A stretch of 64,000 nucleotides of DNA from Deinococcus aerolatus (GCF_014647055.1 NZ_BMOL01000009.1:62001-126000), one strand, 5' to 3'. Numbered from the stretch's first letter, positions 43,088 to 62,962 are shown. Program-made: numbers and translations. The notes: generated by a model not told the origin, from the sequence alone.

Positions 43088-43477
43088 AGGGAATGGGCGC
43101 GCGGGCTGCTGCGGCCTAAAAGCCCTTCTTAAGGGGAGTTGGCACTTTACGGGCTGCTGGAATCCACTTGGCAGGCGTCCATGTCGCCGGGGCTGGTTAT
43201 GTTAGGGCCGTCCTTCACCAGCAGCGCCCATCCATTGGCGTGTCAAGCAAAAGGTTGGATGTGTCTGCAGCGGAAGGGCTAGATCAACGCGGCGCTGGGA
43301 TTAATGGTGGCGAACGTCGGCGATACTCGCGCTGAAAGCGGGCAGAAGGTCAGGAGAGCCTGACGATTGAGCAGTTCAGATCGGGGCGAATTGTGGGTTT
43401 TACATCTTTGCCAGAATCTGATACAACGAATGCAATCATCCACCAGAAAAGCTGCAGTCATCTTCAGGAGGTTCACC
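43088..43477. other. Gene-poor stretch before the EthD-family gene
   Basis: No supported gene. A hairpin GTCAGG-agag-CCTGAC lies at 43349-43364. A possible promoter for the 43478 gene is TTTACA (43399-43404) with GATACA (43420-43425), though the 15-bp spacer is short. Confidence 0.35.
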
Positions 43478-43783
43478 ATGATGAAGCTCACCGTGCTGTA
43501 TCCGCATCCCACCGATCCAGCCCAGTTCGATGCTTACTACCGGGAAACGCATACCCCACTGGTTCACAAGATCCCTGGTCTAGTGCGATTTGAAGATGCG
43601 CATGTCGTTGCCACGCCTGACGGAAGCCCTCCTCCCTATTTTTTGATTGCTGAACTGTACTTCGACAATATGGAAAGCTTCCAGGCAGGCATGGCCAGCC
43701 CAGAGGGACAAGCCACCGCCGCAGATGTGCCGAATTTTGCGTCAAATGGCGCAACACTAATGATCTGCGACATAACATCCTGA
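43478..43783 (+). CDS. EthD family reductase-like protein
   Basis: A 101-residue ferredoxin-like alpha/beta-barrel protein. The EthD/dimeric-barrel pattern is clear: KLTVLYPHPTDPAQFDAYYR, ETHTPLVHKIPGL and AELYFDNMESFQAGMASPEG. ATG 43478 has an ideal AGGAGG six bases ahead. Family members are small dimers implicated in ether or polyketide metabolism, mostly of unknown role. It is an intact gene in the otherwise decayed stretch. Confidence 0.88.
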   Translation: MMKLTVLYPHPTDPAQFDAYYRETHTPLVHKIPGLVRFEDAHVVATPDGSPPPYFLIAELYFDNMESFQAGMASPEGQATAADVPNFASNGATLMICDITS

Positions 43784-43837
43784 TCCTTTCACTCTTTTAA
43801 AGCCTATTGTTTCCTGCCAAACGTAGGTGCCCGGACC

Positions 43838-44149
43838 TCATCGATGAGATTCTGGGCACCTACCTTTTGAAAACGGATAGGTGTTCCTTCGAGAGCCGAT
43901 CGCTACTCGCACATTGGCCGCGGTCTGATAGTGGTCCTGAAGGCCCAATCGGCCCAACTCGCGGTGCAGGTTGAACGCGGCGGGCTTGCCGATGGTGGGC
44001 AGGACTTCGTCCAGCATTTCCAGTCGATCAGCAGCGCGAAGGATGCGGTCGGCGGTCAGCACGTCCACCAGCTGCCCGTCGACTTCCGTCATGAAACCCT
44101 GGCCAGTGCGGCTGGTGATAACGGCGTAGACAGCAGTGCCGGTGACCAC
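43838..44149 (-). pseudogene. Remnant of an unrecognised gene lacking a clear start
   Basis: The minus-strand frame has convincing protein-like content (TEVDGQLVDVLTADRILRAA, GKPAAFNLHRELGRLGLQDH). It stays open upstream to about 44280 (NQVAEYQTTYRECGVVTG) with no ATG or TTG in frame, and only a GTG at 44149. This suggests a gene that has lost its 5' end. No family is recognised. It lies between the EthD-family gene and the tRNA genes. Confidence 0.45.
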
Positions 44150-44504
44150 GCCGCACTCGCGGTACGTGGTCTGGTATTCAGCAACTTGATTGGCGGGCCG
44201 ATGCTGCCTGACACCGTGTAGGGCGCCAAGAGATGGCTGTGCGTGGCGGCAGAGATGCCCTTTTAGAGACCCATGTTCTACGCCACAGCTTCATTTCCGT
44301 TGAGGGGCAGCACAGGTAGCCGGAGGAGATCATCTCTACCCATGTGGGACACGCCCGCACCTCATTCGGGACAGATACAAAACAGTCTTTGCGAAAGAAT
44401 GCAAGACCCTGACGTTGGACTTCTCCGCCTCATTCAAGACCAGAAAGGACGCAAAGAAAAACCCGTTGGGCATATGGGTCAGTTGAGCACACGTTGGAAC
44501 GGCA

Positions 44505-44540
44505 GGACAAAAAGAAAAAACCCCGTCTAGGACGAGGTTT
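44505..44540 (-). terminator. Terminator of the tRNA-Asp/tRNA-Phe transcript
   Basis: On the minus strand AAACCTCGTC (44540-44531) pairs with GACGGGGTTT (44527-44518), followed by TTTCTTTTTGTCC. It starts six bases after the tRNA-Phe CCA end. Confidence 0.85.
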
Positions 44541-44545
44541 TGACT

Positions 44546-44621
44546 TGGTGGCTAGAGCCGGACTTGAACCGGCGACCCAACGATTTTCAATCGTTTGCTC
44601 TACCAGCTGAGCTATCCAGCC
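44546..44621 (-). tRNA. tRNA-Phe (GAA)
   Basis: A 76-nt cloverleaf on the minus strand: acceptor GGCTGGA, anticodon stem-loop AACGA-TTGAAAA-TCGTT with anticodon GAA, T-arm GGTTCAAGTCC, and an encoded CCA. It is cotranscribed with tRNA-Asp 27 bases upstream. Confidence 0.97.
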
Positions 44622-44646
44622 ATGCTTTCCCCCCACGGGAGAAAAC

Positions 44647-44724
<78 letters not shown>

Positions 44725-44873
44725 AAATCTTTTCTGGTGCTTGGTTTTCATTTTGCTGCCCACGAAAAGCAGCGGGGTTAAGGATAGCCGCGCCCCGGGA
44801 ACTTGTCAACAAGGCGACAATCCTGGCACGCCCATCTTGCAGAATCCACAGGCCGGAATCAGCTGTGCCGGAA

Positions 44874-45635
44874 TCAGAATGGGACGGCCCGCACCGCCTG
44901 AAGGGCCGCCGCACCGGACTCATCGATCATCAGCTCCAGGTACTCGCGGGCATGCAGGGCGTCGATCATCGCGAAACGGTGTACTCCGTCCAGCAGGATG
45001 CCGTCCTCGATCTGGGTGTGGCCATAGACACCGAACTCCAGGCCCGACATCGCCACGTACTCCGGCGTGTCGCGGAACCAGTGCTTGGTGCTGCGGTCCC
45101 CGTAGAACAGATCGTCATAGTGCGTGTGGGCCGGCAGAGGCGAGACGTGCGCGAACTGCACCGCGCCCACTCGCAGTTCGCGGGGAAAGCCGCCCATCCA
45201 GGTCCGCAGGTGCTCCGGCAGCAATACGCCCCCGTGACCGGGATCAAACTCCAGATGCACCAGCCCGCCGCTGGTCCCCAGGATGTAGCTGCCATTCAGC
45301 ACAGCGTCGTCGTGGTTGCCCAACAGAATATGAACCGCATGTGGCGCGGCAGCCTGATAGGTTCGCAGCCGCTCCAGCTGGGCCGCCTGACGGCGTGCGG
45401 CCAGCAGCAGGTGCTCCGGGTTGTGTGTGTCGAAATCCTGCTGCCCGGTCAGCCGGGTGTAGTCACGCTCGCTCTTGGGATGGACCAGATCGCCGATGAT
45501 CACCACTTGAAACAGGCCCGACTGCACCGGCGCCGTCGGCAGATAGGAACCGTCCACGCAGCTCGCGGCGCGCAGGGCAGCCCACAACGTCTCGAAATCC
45601 GCGTGTACGTCGCCAAAGGCCATGAACTTGTGCAT
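44874..45635 (-). CDS. Calcineurin-like metallophosphoesterase
   Basis: A 253-residue enzyme with the full metallophosphoesterase motif set: MAFGDVHADFETL, VIIGDLVHPKSERD, ILLGNHDDAVLNG, HVSPLPAHTHYDD and GVYGHTQIEDG. It should hold two metal ions and hydrolyse a phosphomonoester or diester; the substrate is unknown. ATG at 45635 follows GGGGG; an upstream in-frame start at 45722 adds unlikely Arg-rich sequence. Confidence 0.92.
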   Translation of the reverse strand: MHKFMAFGDVHADFETLWAALRAASCVDGSYLPTAPVQSGLFQVVIIGDLVHPKSERDYTRLTGQQDFDTHNPEHLLLAARRQAAQLERLRTYQAAAPHAVHILLGNHDDAVLNGSYILGTSGGLVHLEFDPGHGGVLLPEHLRTWMGGFPRELRVGAVQFAHVSPLPAHTHYDDLFYGDRSTKHWFRDTPEYVAMSGLEFGVYGHTQIEDGILLDGVHRFAMIDALHAREYLELMIDESGAAALQAVRAVPF

Positions 45636-45807
45636 CGGCCCCCAGTTTACCGGGTGTCGGTGGCGGGTGACCGCCCCACATCTGGGTCTGGCGGGCCAGT
45701 TGAGTCTGGACGCCCGGCCCACTGCCAGAAAACACTGAAGCTATAAAAGCGCCCCCGCCCGCCCGGTCAGGGGAAGCGAGGGCCTGCGCCTCAGCCGACA
45801 GTCAGCA

Positions 45808-46305
45808 CTACAGGTTGACGGTTTCGTTGTTGCCCATCTCGCCGCGCTTGCCCGTGACCGCGCCTCTGGCAAGTTCGTAAAGGGCCTTGACCTTGCCTGG
45901 ACCTTCCCACAGCTCCGCACCGTGGGCGTTGATCTTGATCAGCTGAATGTTGGGATCGTCCTTGCCGCCTTCAAAGTAGGTCTTGTAGAAGTCGCTCCAC
46001 AGCTCGTCGAGCTTGGCGCGGTCCTCCACGAGTTCGGCGGTGCCGGTCAGGCTGACGTAGTTGCTGTCCTCTGGACTGGAGTAACTGACGTTCACCTGCG
46101 GGCGCTGGGCCATGTCGTGGACGCCCTCGGTGTCCTTGCCCCCGATAAACCACAGGTCGCCGTCGAATTCGGTCTGCTGGGTGGTCATGGGCCGCGCGTG
46201 CATGTGGCCCTCATCGGTCACAGTGGTCAGCATGGCGAACTTGACGTCCTTGATGATGCTGGCGATGTGCTTGATTACTTGCTCACGGGTCAGATCGTCA
46301 CTCAT
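45808..46305 (-). CDS. Pyridoxamine 5'-phosphate oxidase-like (general stress protein 26) family
   Basis: A 165-residue flavin-binding split-barrel protein. Family features are IIKDVKFAMLTTVTDEGHMH, ARPMTTQQTEFDGDLWFIGG and PQVNVSYSSPEDSNYVSLTG. Members of this group bind FMN/FAD and act in general stress responses. Residues 1-16 of the longer frame (from 46353) are Arg/Ser-rich, so the ATG at 46305 is used. Confidence 0.9.
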   Translation of the reverse strand: MSDDLTREQVIKHIASIIKDVKFAMLTTVTDEGHMHARPMTTQQTEFDGDLWFIGGKDTEGVHDMAQRPQVNVSYSSPEDSNYVSLTGTAELVEDRAKLDELWSDFYKTYFEGGKDDPNIQLIKINAHGAELWEGPGKVKALYELARGAVTGKRGEMGNNETVNL

Positions 46306-46407
46306 GCCAGCAGCCTGCCACGCAGACGCACAGGTCTGTGAAACCCGCCGCACCGTCTTAATAGGAGGCTAAGGGTTCCGGCAGATCGGGTAAGGGACTC
46401 TGGACAG

Positions 46408-47670
<1,263 letters not shown>

Positions 47671-47833
47671 TGAACCCAAGTATAGGCGCGTGAGAGGGCG
47701 TTCAGCGTCGAATTGCCCGGGTGGCGACGGCCCCCAGTCCCGGTATCCTCGGGCCAGAACAGCCCCGCCTTACGGCCAATCTTTCCTGACATCCTCCTCA
47801 CACCGTCCGGCCCCTCACGCGACAGAATGCGCC

Positions 47834-48781
47834 ATGCACCAACGCAGACTCGGCAAGAATGGCCCCAGCGTTTCCGTGGTGGGCCTGGGATGCAACAACT
47901 TCGGTGGCCGGCTGGATCAAAACGCCACCAATACCGTTGTCAGGGCCGCGCTGGACCACGGCATCACCCTGTTCGACACTGCCGACGTGTACGGCAACCA
48001 GGGGGGCTCGGAGGAAATGCTGGGCAAAGCGCTGGGCACAGAGCGGCAAAACATTGTGCTGGCCAGCAAGTTCGGGCATGACATGGGCGAGGCGGGAAAG
48101 GGCGCCAGACCCGAATACATTCACAAGGCACTGGCCGCCAGCCTCAAGCGGCTGGGCACCGATTATCTGGATCTGTATCAGCTGCACCGCCCGGACCCGG
48201 AGACGCCGCTGGCCGACACGCTGGGCACGCTGCACGAGATGGTGCAGGCCGGACAGGTGCGCGCCATCGGCTGCTCGAACCTCGACGCGGCGGGCGTGCG
48301 GGAGGCGGCGCAGGTCGCTCACGATCAACACCTGACCGCCTTCGTCTGCGCCCAGGATGAGTACAGCCTGCTGGTGCGAGACGTCGAGGCCGGGCTGCTG
48401 CCCACGCTGCGGGAACTGGAAATGGGCCTGCTCCCCTACTTCCCACTGGCGAGCGGCCTGCTGAGCGGCAAGTACACGCCGGACCACATTCCCGAGGGCA
48501 CCCGGTTTGCCTCCTCGCAGGGCGCGCAGGATCGCTACATGACGCCCGAGAACTGGCGCAAGGTTCAGGCACTGGAAACCTTTGCGCAGGGGCGCGGCCA
48601 CACCCTGCTGGAGCTGGCCTTCAGCTGGCTGGCCGCCCAGTCACCCGTCAGCAGCGTGATCGCCGGGGCCACGCGGCCTGAGCAGATCGCCCAGAACGTT
48701 CAGGCGGCGGCCTGGACCCTGAACGAGGCCGAGCTGGCAGAAGTGGACCGCATTACGCGGGGCGAGGCCGAGCTGGCGTGA
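47834..48781 (+). CDS. Aldo/keto reductase
   Basis: A 315-residue NADPH-dependent TIM-barrel oxidoreductase. The catalytic tetrad is complete: Asp and Tyr in ITLFDTADVYGNQGGSEE, Lys in IVLASKFGHD, His in DLYQLHRPDPETP. The cofactor region is VIAGATRPEQIAQNVQA near the C-terminus. The substrate is not predictable. ATG at 47834 is used. Confidence 0.93.
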   Translation: MHQRRLGKNGPSVSVVGLGCNNFGGRLDQNATNTVVRAALDHGITLFDTADVYGNQGGSEEMLGKALGTERQNIVLASKFGHDMGEAGKGARPEYIHKALAASLKRLGTDYLDLYQLHRPDPETPLADTLGTLHEMVQAGQVRAIGCSNLDAAGVREAAQVAHDQHLTAFVCAQDEYSLLVRDVEAGLLPTLRELEMGLLPYFPLASGLLSGKYTPDHIPEGTRFASSQGAQDRYMTPENWRKVQALETFAQGRGHTLLELAFSWLAAQSPVSSVIAGATRPEQIAQNVQAAAWTLNEAELAEVDRITRGEAELA

Positions 48782-48854
48782 GCGCCACCCTCCACACCGT
48801 CGCCGCCTGCCGCCATTACGCCCCCAGCAGAATCAAGCCTGATAGACTCCTGCG

Positions 48855-51101
<2,247 letters not shown>

Positions 51102-51175
51102 CTGTACCTTCCCATGGCGAGCGCTTATAGCCCGCCCTGACCGTTCGCCACAACACATTTGCTAAACTGCCCCGC

Positions 51176-51505
<330 letters not shown>

Positions 51506-51518
51506 ACGCCCCACCAGC

Positions 51519-52118
<600 letters not shown>

Positions 52119-52283
52119 GCCCTCAGCTTAGGCGATGGGCGGCTGGCGGCCACCCCGCTGCTTTGCCCGAGCCTCTGGCCAAAGCGCTCCAGAAACTCTG
52201 CCAATGGTCCGCTTAAAACGAATAACATCAGCGGTGAGGGCCAAAGCCGGACGAATCGCTTTAAGAAGTCACCATCAACACAA

Positions 52284-52320
52284 GCAAGCGCTTGCGATTT
52301 CATTTAGGCGGGCCTAAAGT
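52284..52320 (+). promoter_or_regulatory. Nramp promoter with DtxR/MntR-type operator
   Basis: TTTAGGC-GG-GCCTAAA (52303-52318) is a perfect palindrome and resembles the DtxR-family metal-repressor box (TTAGGTTAGCCTAACC type). It covers the spacer and -10 of a promoter: -35 TTGCGA at 52292-52297, 17-bp spacer, -10 TAAAGT at 52315-52320. A second perfect palindrome, GCAAGCGCTTGC (52284-52295), overlaps the -35. Manganese-dependent repression is the natural reading, since the gene downstream is an Nramp transporter. Confidence 0.75.
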
Positions 52321-52325
52321 ACGCC

Positions 52326-52421
52326 ATGCTTTTTGAAGTTCACACGTCTGCGCCCGTTCACCCCTGCAACAGCAGCGTGGGCGCCCGGCCCCTCTGGCTC
52401 GGCCCTGGACTGGTGGAGTGA
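52326..52421 (+). CDS. 31-codon leader ORF overlapping the Nramp gene
   Basis: ATG at 52326 lies five bases after the -10, so it would be at or next to the 5' end of the mRNA. The frame encodes 31 residues (MLFEVHTSAPVHPCNSS then VGARPLWLGPGLVE). Its TGA overlaps the GTG start of the Nramp gene in a GTGA junction. The transporter gene itself lacks a good ribosome site, so translation of the leader probably feeds it. Two His and one Cys in HTSAPVHPC could bind metal, which is speculation. Confidence 0.5.
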   Translation: MLFEVHTSAPVHPCNSSVGARPLWLGPGLVE

Positions 52422-53740
52422 CCGGCGAAAAGGGCTGGCGGCAGGAAAACCTCAGCGAATCGCTGAGCGATGTCACGCGCATCAAGGTGGACTACAGCAA
52501 GCCGCCGTGGCGGCGCTTCCTGGCCTTTCTGGGACCGGGGGCACTGGTGGCGGTGGGCTACATGGATCCCGGCAACTGGGCCACGTCCATCGCCGGGGGC
52601 AGCGCCTACGGCTACACGCTGCTGAGCATGGTGCTGATCTCCAGCCTGATGGCGATTTACCTGCAGGCCCTGACGGCGCGGCTGGGCGTTGCCACCGGGC
52701 GCGATCTGGCGCAGGCCTGCCGGGACCACTTCAGCCGGCCTGCCGCCATGTTCCTGTGGCTTTCCGCCGAGATCGCCATCATCGCCACCGATCTGGCCGA
52801 GGTGATCGGCACCGCCATCGCGCTGAATCTGCTGTTCGGCATCCCGCTGCTGATCGGCGTGATCATCACCGTGGCCGACGTGCTGCTGATTCTGATGCTG
52901 CAACAGCGCGGTTTCCGGTACATTGAGGCGCTGGTCATCACCCTGATCGCCACCATCGCCGTGGCCTTTATCTTCGAGATGGTCTTTTCACGGCCCGAAC
53001 TTGCGCCCCTGCTGGCGGGCCTTGTGCCGTCACGCCAGTTGCTCGATTCCGGCGTGCTGTACCTAGGCATCGGCATCCTGGGGGCCACAGTCATGCCCCA
53101 CAACCTGTACCTGCATTCAGCCATCGTCAACACACGCGGCTACAACCGCACGCCGGAGGGCAAACGCGAGGCCATCCGGTTTTTCACCATCGATTCGACC
53201 ATCGCGCTGACCTTCGCCTTTTTCATCAACGCCTCGATTCTGGTTCTGGCTGCGGCGGCCTTTCACTTCGCGGGCCGCACCGACATCGCCGAAATTCAGG
53301 ATGCCTACAAGCTGCTCTCGCCGCTGCTGGGGGTGGGGGCGGCCAGCATCCTGTTTGCCGTGGCGCTGCTGGCCTCGGGCCAGAACAGCACCCTGACCGG
53401 CACCCTGACCGGGCAGATCGTCATGGAAGGCTTCGTCAACATTCGCCTGAAGCCGTGGCTGCGCCGCCTGATCACGCGGCTGCTGGCCGTCATTCCCACC
53501 GTGATCGTCATCCAGATCTACGGCGAGGGCAGCACCGGACAACTGCTGATCCTGTCGCAGGTGATCCTGTCACTGCAACTGTCGTTCGCCGTGGTGCCGC
53601 TGATGATGTTCAGCAGCGACCCGGTCAAGATGGGCGAATTCGTGATCAACACCTTCTGGAAGTGGGTGGGCTGGGGCATCACGGCACTGATCATCAGCCT
53701 GAACGTCTTTTTGCTGGCGCAGACCTTCTTCGGCCGCTAG
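52418..53740 (+). CDS. mntH: Nramp family divalent metal (Mn2+) transporter
   Basis: A 440-residue proton-coupled metal importer with eleven hydrophobic helices. The metal-site motifs are present: helix 1 GPGALVAVGYMDPGNWATSI (DPGN) and helix 6 GATVMPHNLYLHSAI (MPH). Nramp proteins bring in manganese, central to oxidative-stress resistance in Deinococcus. GTG at 52418 is the first possible start in this frame. Expression is likely under a metal-dependent repressor. Confidence 0.95.
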   Translation: MTGEKGWRQENLSESLSDVTRIKVDYSKPPWRRFLAFLGPGALVAVGYMDPGNWATSIAGGSAYGYTLLSMVLISSLMAIYLQALTARLGVATGRDLAQACRDHFSRPAAMFLWLSAEIAIIATDLAEVIGTAIALNLLFGIPLLIGVIITVADVLLILMLQQRGFRYIEALVITLIATIAVAFIFEMVFSRPELAPLLAGLVPSRQLLDSGVLYLGIGILGATVMPHNLYLHSAIVNTRGYNRTPEGKREAIRFFTIDSTIALTFAFFINASILVLAAAAFHFAGRTDIAEIQDAYKLLSPLLGVGAASILFAVALLASGQNSTLTGTLTGQIVMEGFVNIRLKPWLRRLITRLLAVIPTVIVIQIYGEGSTGQLLILSQVILSLQLSFAVVPLMMFSSDPVKMGEFVINTFWKWVGWGITALIISLNVFLLAQTFFGR

Positions 53741-53760
53741 TGCAGTGGCGTGGAGCCGGG

Positions 53761-54099
53761 TCAGGGTGGCGCGGACGCCCGGCCCCTCCTCAGCTGCCGC
53801 CAGGTAGAGACGCCGCCCAGGGTCAGCATGGCAGCCATGAACAGGTAAACCCACACCGGCAGGTTGCGTCCGGTCACCAGCACGTACAGGTAGGCAGCGA
53901 TGAACAGCAGGCCTGTCACGGCAGCCGGGAAAAGGGTGGACTCACCGCGCCGCCAGCGCCGGACCCACCACGCCACCGACAGCGCGAACAGAGGCATGGT
54001 TCCGAAGTACAGCACGCCAAACACCAGCGGGTTGACCCCGTACATCTCACTGAGGGTCACGCTGGTCGTGGACACCCACCCGATCAGCGCCTGAAACAC
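53761..54099 (-). CDS. Small membrane protein, 112 aa
   Basis: A 112-residue protein with three hydrophobic helices (NPLVFGVLYFGTMPLFALSV, LFPAAVTGLLFIAAYLYVLV, VWVYLFMAAMLTLGGVSTW). Arg-rich loops face the cytoplasm. The start is a GTG at 54099. It lies 67 bp downstream of polA on the same strand. No family recognised. Confidence 0.7.
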   Translation of the reverse strand: MFQALIGWVSTTSVTLSEMYGVNPLVFGVLYFGTMPLFALSVAWWVRRWRRGESTLFPAAVTGLLFIAAYLYVLVTGRNLPVWVYLFMAAMLTLGGVSTWRQLRRGRASAPP

Positions 54100-54166
54100 G
54101 GCCCGTTTCTCATGGTGGGAATACGGGCGGGCAGACGGAAAGGTTCACCGGCCAGGCGGCCGCCGC

Positions 54167-56950
<2,784 letters not shown>

Positions 56951-57002
56951 GGGGGCAATTCTACTCTGGGCATAATGGCACGGGAGGGTGCGCCGCCAGG
57001 GT

Positions 57003-57494
57003 TCAGCGCAGCTTTTCTTCCTTCATCCACACGCGAATCTGCCGGCCCATTGCGTCCAGCACCGGGCGGCTTTTCAGGCAGGCCACCAGGGCGCGGGTGG
57101 CGTGATGCTCGTCGCCGCCCACCGCGTCCTGCAGGTGGGTCCGCACCACCGGATTCAGGCCGCCGCGCACGAACAGCAGATCGCGCAGCAGATCGTCCAC
57201 CGGCAGCGTACCCAGCCGTTCACCGTGCGCCGTGACCGTCTCGACCACCACTCGCCCGCGCTCGTCCAGGTCAAGGACAGCGTGTAGCGGTGTCCCGGCC
57301 CGGCCTGTGACGTGTTCCACGGTGGGCAAAAAGGCACGCACCAGATTCAAGGCCAGGCTGCGGCCCAGGAAAATCAGGCGCGGCTGATCATGCAGGCCAG
57401 CGTCCAGCGTCTGCGCCAGGTGACGGGCCAGCCGGTCTCCCTCGTCCATCAGGGCCTGGGTCTTGGGGTCTGTCTGCGGGTCTGCTCCACTCAC
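57003..57494 (-). CDS. Hypothetical protein, 163 aa
   Basis: A 163-residue soluble protein with no recognised domain. Composition is regular (DRLARHLAQTLDAGLHDQPR, LGTLPVDDLLRDLLFVRGGL). There is no signal peptide or membrane segment. It lies 52 bp upstream of polA on the same strand, so the two may be cotranscribed. Confidence 0.7.
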   Translation of the reverse strand: MSGADPQTDPKTQALMDEGDRLARHLAQTLDAGLHDQPRLIFLGRSLALNLVRAFLPTVEHVTGRAGTPLHAVLDLDERGRVVVETVTAHGERLGTLPVDDLLRDLLFVRGGLNPVVRTHLQDAVGGDEHHATRALVACLKSRPVLDAMGRQIRVWMKEEKLR

Positions 57495-57682
57495 GGTCAG
57501 AGGGTAGCGCCACAGACCGAACTGTGCCGGGAGACTGCTCGGTGAGGCGGCAGGCGTCCTGCACCGGCACTACTGCGGCTGGGGCCGCGGCCATCAGTCT
57601 CCGAACTTCTGTCTGGACAACCAGAATTGACAGTGTCCACAGCGTGGTCTGCGGTAGCGCCTGTGGGATAAGCTCAGGTTGT

Positions 57683-60208
<2,526 letters not shown>

Positions 60209-60385
60209 GCCGGGGCTGAGGCCAGGGGGCGGGCGACAGGACAGGTGGCCCGTCTTCCCCATCCTGCTTCGCACCCACCAGCCGAGCCCAGCAACGCCGC
60301 CCCGCAGTCGGCTGGGGTGGCGTCAACGTCATCACCGGATGGGAATGGTCAGACCTGTGCCCACGCAGGCGAGGCAGCCAAAAGA

Positions 60386-60423
60386 AGCTGACCGTCCGGA
60401 AGTTCATATCCGGACGGTCAGCT
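60386..60423. terminator. Bidirectional terminator between glgP and livF
   Basis: A perfect 15-bp stem (AGCTGACCGTCCGGA at 60386-60400, complement at 60409-60423), with an 8-nt loop. On the minus strand it is followed by TCTTTTGG, on the plus strand by CTTCTGAG. It lies 11 bases after the livF stop. Confidence 0.85.
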
Positions 60424-60433
60424 CTTCTGAGCG

Positions 60434-61162
<729 letters not shown>

Positions 61163-61223
61163 GGGGCCACCCCCGCAGAGTCCAGCCGTTCAGACCTTCT
61201 GACCAACAGCTCACTTTCTACCG

Positions 61224-61973
61224 TCATGCTCCCAGCCCCTCTTCCGTGCCCAGGTACGCGGCCACCACCTGCGGGTGGGCCGTGACCTCGCGGTAGGTGC
61301 CCTGCGCGATCACCTGCCCCTGGTCCATGACCACCACACGGTCCGCCAGATCGCGCACCACTGGCATGATGTGCTCGATAAACAGCACGCTGACGCCGTC
61401 AGCCCGCACCCCCCGCACCAGCTCCACGGCCTCGGCGGCCTCGGCGGGGCGCAGGCCGGCCATTACCTCGTCCAGCAGCAGGACGCGGGGATTGGTGGCC
61501 AGGGCACGGGCAATTTCCATGCGCTTGTCCTGCAGTAGTGTCAGTTCGTGGGCGGCGCGGGCGGCCTGATCGGCCAGTCCGGTGCGTTCCAGCAGGTCAT
61601 AGGCACGTTCACGGGCCTGCGGCAACGTGGTGCCGGGTTGCCCGAACAGTGCCCCCACCGTCACGTTCTCGTGGACGGTCATCTCAGGGAAGGGGCGCAC
61701 CACTTGGAAGGCGCGGCCCAGCCCGGCGTGGCAGCGGTGCTCCATCGGCGCGTGCGTGATGTCCTGGCCCAGCAGTTCCAGCCGCCCCGTGCTGGGCCGG
61801 TACACCCCCGACAGCAGGTTCAGCAGGGTGGTCTTGCCCGCCCCGTTCGGCCCGATGACCGCCAGGATCTCGCCGTCGTAATGATCGAACGTCACGTTCT
61901 GGACCGCCTGGAGGCCACCAAAACGCTTGCTCAGGCCATCGGCCCGCAGGACAATCTGGGGAGGAGTGCTCAC
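61224..61973 (-). CDS. livG: Second Liv-type ABC transporter ATPase (LivG-like)
   Basis: A 249-residue ABC ATPase: Walker A VIGPNGAGKTTLLNLLSGVY, Walker B VLLLDEVMAGLRPAEAAEAV. In the signature region LLQDKRMEIARALATNPR replaces LSGGQ, as usual for LivG. Its ATG overlaps the LivM-like stop by 4 bp, so it is coupled to it. Confidence 0.93.
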   Translation of the reverse strand: MSTPPQIVLRADGLSKRFGGLQAVQNVTFDHYDGEILAVIGPNGAGKTTLLNLLSGVYRPSTGRLELLGQDITHAPMEHRCHAGLGRAFQVVRPFPEMTVHENVTVGALFGQPGTTLPQARERAYDLLERTGLADQAARAAHELTLLQDKRMEIARALATNPRVLLLDEVMAGLRPAEAAEAVELVRGVRADGVSVLFIEHIMPVVRDLADRVVVMDQGQVIAQGTYREVTAHPQVVAAYLGTEEGLGA

Positions 61974-62958
61974 AGGTCACCCCCATGCCGTCCGCGCCGA
62001 AACAGGCCCATCAGCCCGCGCGGCAACCACAGGATGCTGAGCATCAGCACCAGCCCGTAGACCACCAGATACCCGTTCTTGACGACGTTATGCAGCGCTT
62101 CCTCGGCCACCCGCAGCACGGTGGCACCCAGGATCGGCCCCAGCGTGGTGTACAGCCCGCCGAAGATGCTGGTGGTCAGCGGCGCGATGGAGTTGGCGAG
62201 GCTGAAGGTGTCCAGCGGGCTGATGAAAAAGGTCTTGCCCGCGTACAGCACCCCCGCCAGCGCCGCCAGCACGCTGGAGATGAAAAAGGCGGCCAGCTTG
62301 TAGCGCACGGTAGACACGCCCAGCACCCGCGCGGTTTCCTCGCCCTGCCGTATGGCGGCAAAGGCGTGGTGCAGGCGGCCGGTGCGCACCGCCAGACTGA
62401 CCCCGGCGGTCAGCGCCAGCAGCGCCAGCGCCAGCAGGTACTGCCCGCGCGGGTTGCCACCCAGCAGCGCCGGCACCAGCAGACCGTTCGCGCCGCCCGC
62501 CACGCTCTCCGGCAGGTTCTGGATCACGGTCCGCACGACCTCGGTAAAGGCCAGGGTGGCGATGGCAAAGTACATGCCGCTCAGGCGCATGGTCACCGCA
62601 CCCAGCACCAGACTGATCACGCCCGCGCCCAGCGCCGCCAGGGGCATCGCCAGCGGCCACGCCAGCCCGGTTTTGAGCAGCAGCGCGTAGCCGTAGGCAC
62701 CCAGCCCGTAAAACGCCGCGTGCGCCAGACTGACCTGCCCGCTGCGCGCCAGGATATCCCACGACAGCGCCATGATCCCGGCCACCAGCGTGAAGAAGCC
62801 GATCTGCAGCAGGAACGCACTTCGGTCTCCCAGCGGCAGGAAGGGGAAGGCCAGCGCCACCACGAAGAAGATGGCCAGCGGAATCAGCGCCATGCCGGTG
62901 ATGTCGGGCTTGCGGGCGGCCTGCCGTTTGGAGGCGGGCGTCTTGATGCGGTCCGCCC

Positions 62959-62962
<4 letters not shown>
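61970..62962 (-). CDS. livM: Second Liv-type ABC permease (LivM-like)
   Basis: A 330-residue polytopic permease, starting with an Arg/Lys-rich cytoplasmic N-terminus and about nine hydrophobic segments. The family motif is SGQVSLAHAAFYGLGAYGYA. The docking loop is FAAIRQGEETARVLGVSTVR. ATG at 62962 overlaps the LivH stop by 4 bp (ATGA); the long in-frame extension upstream to 63232 lies inside livH and is not coding. Confidence 0.94.
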
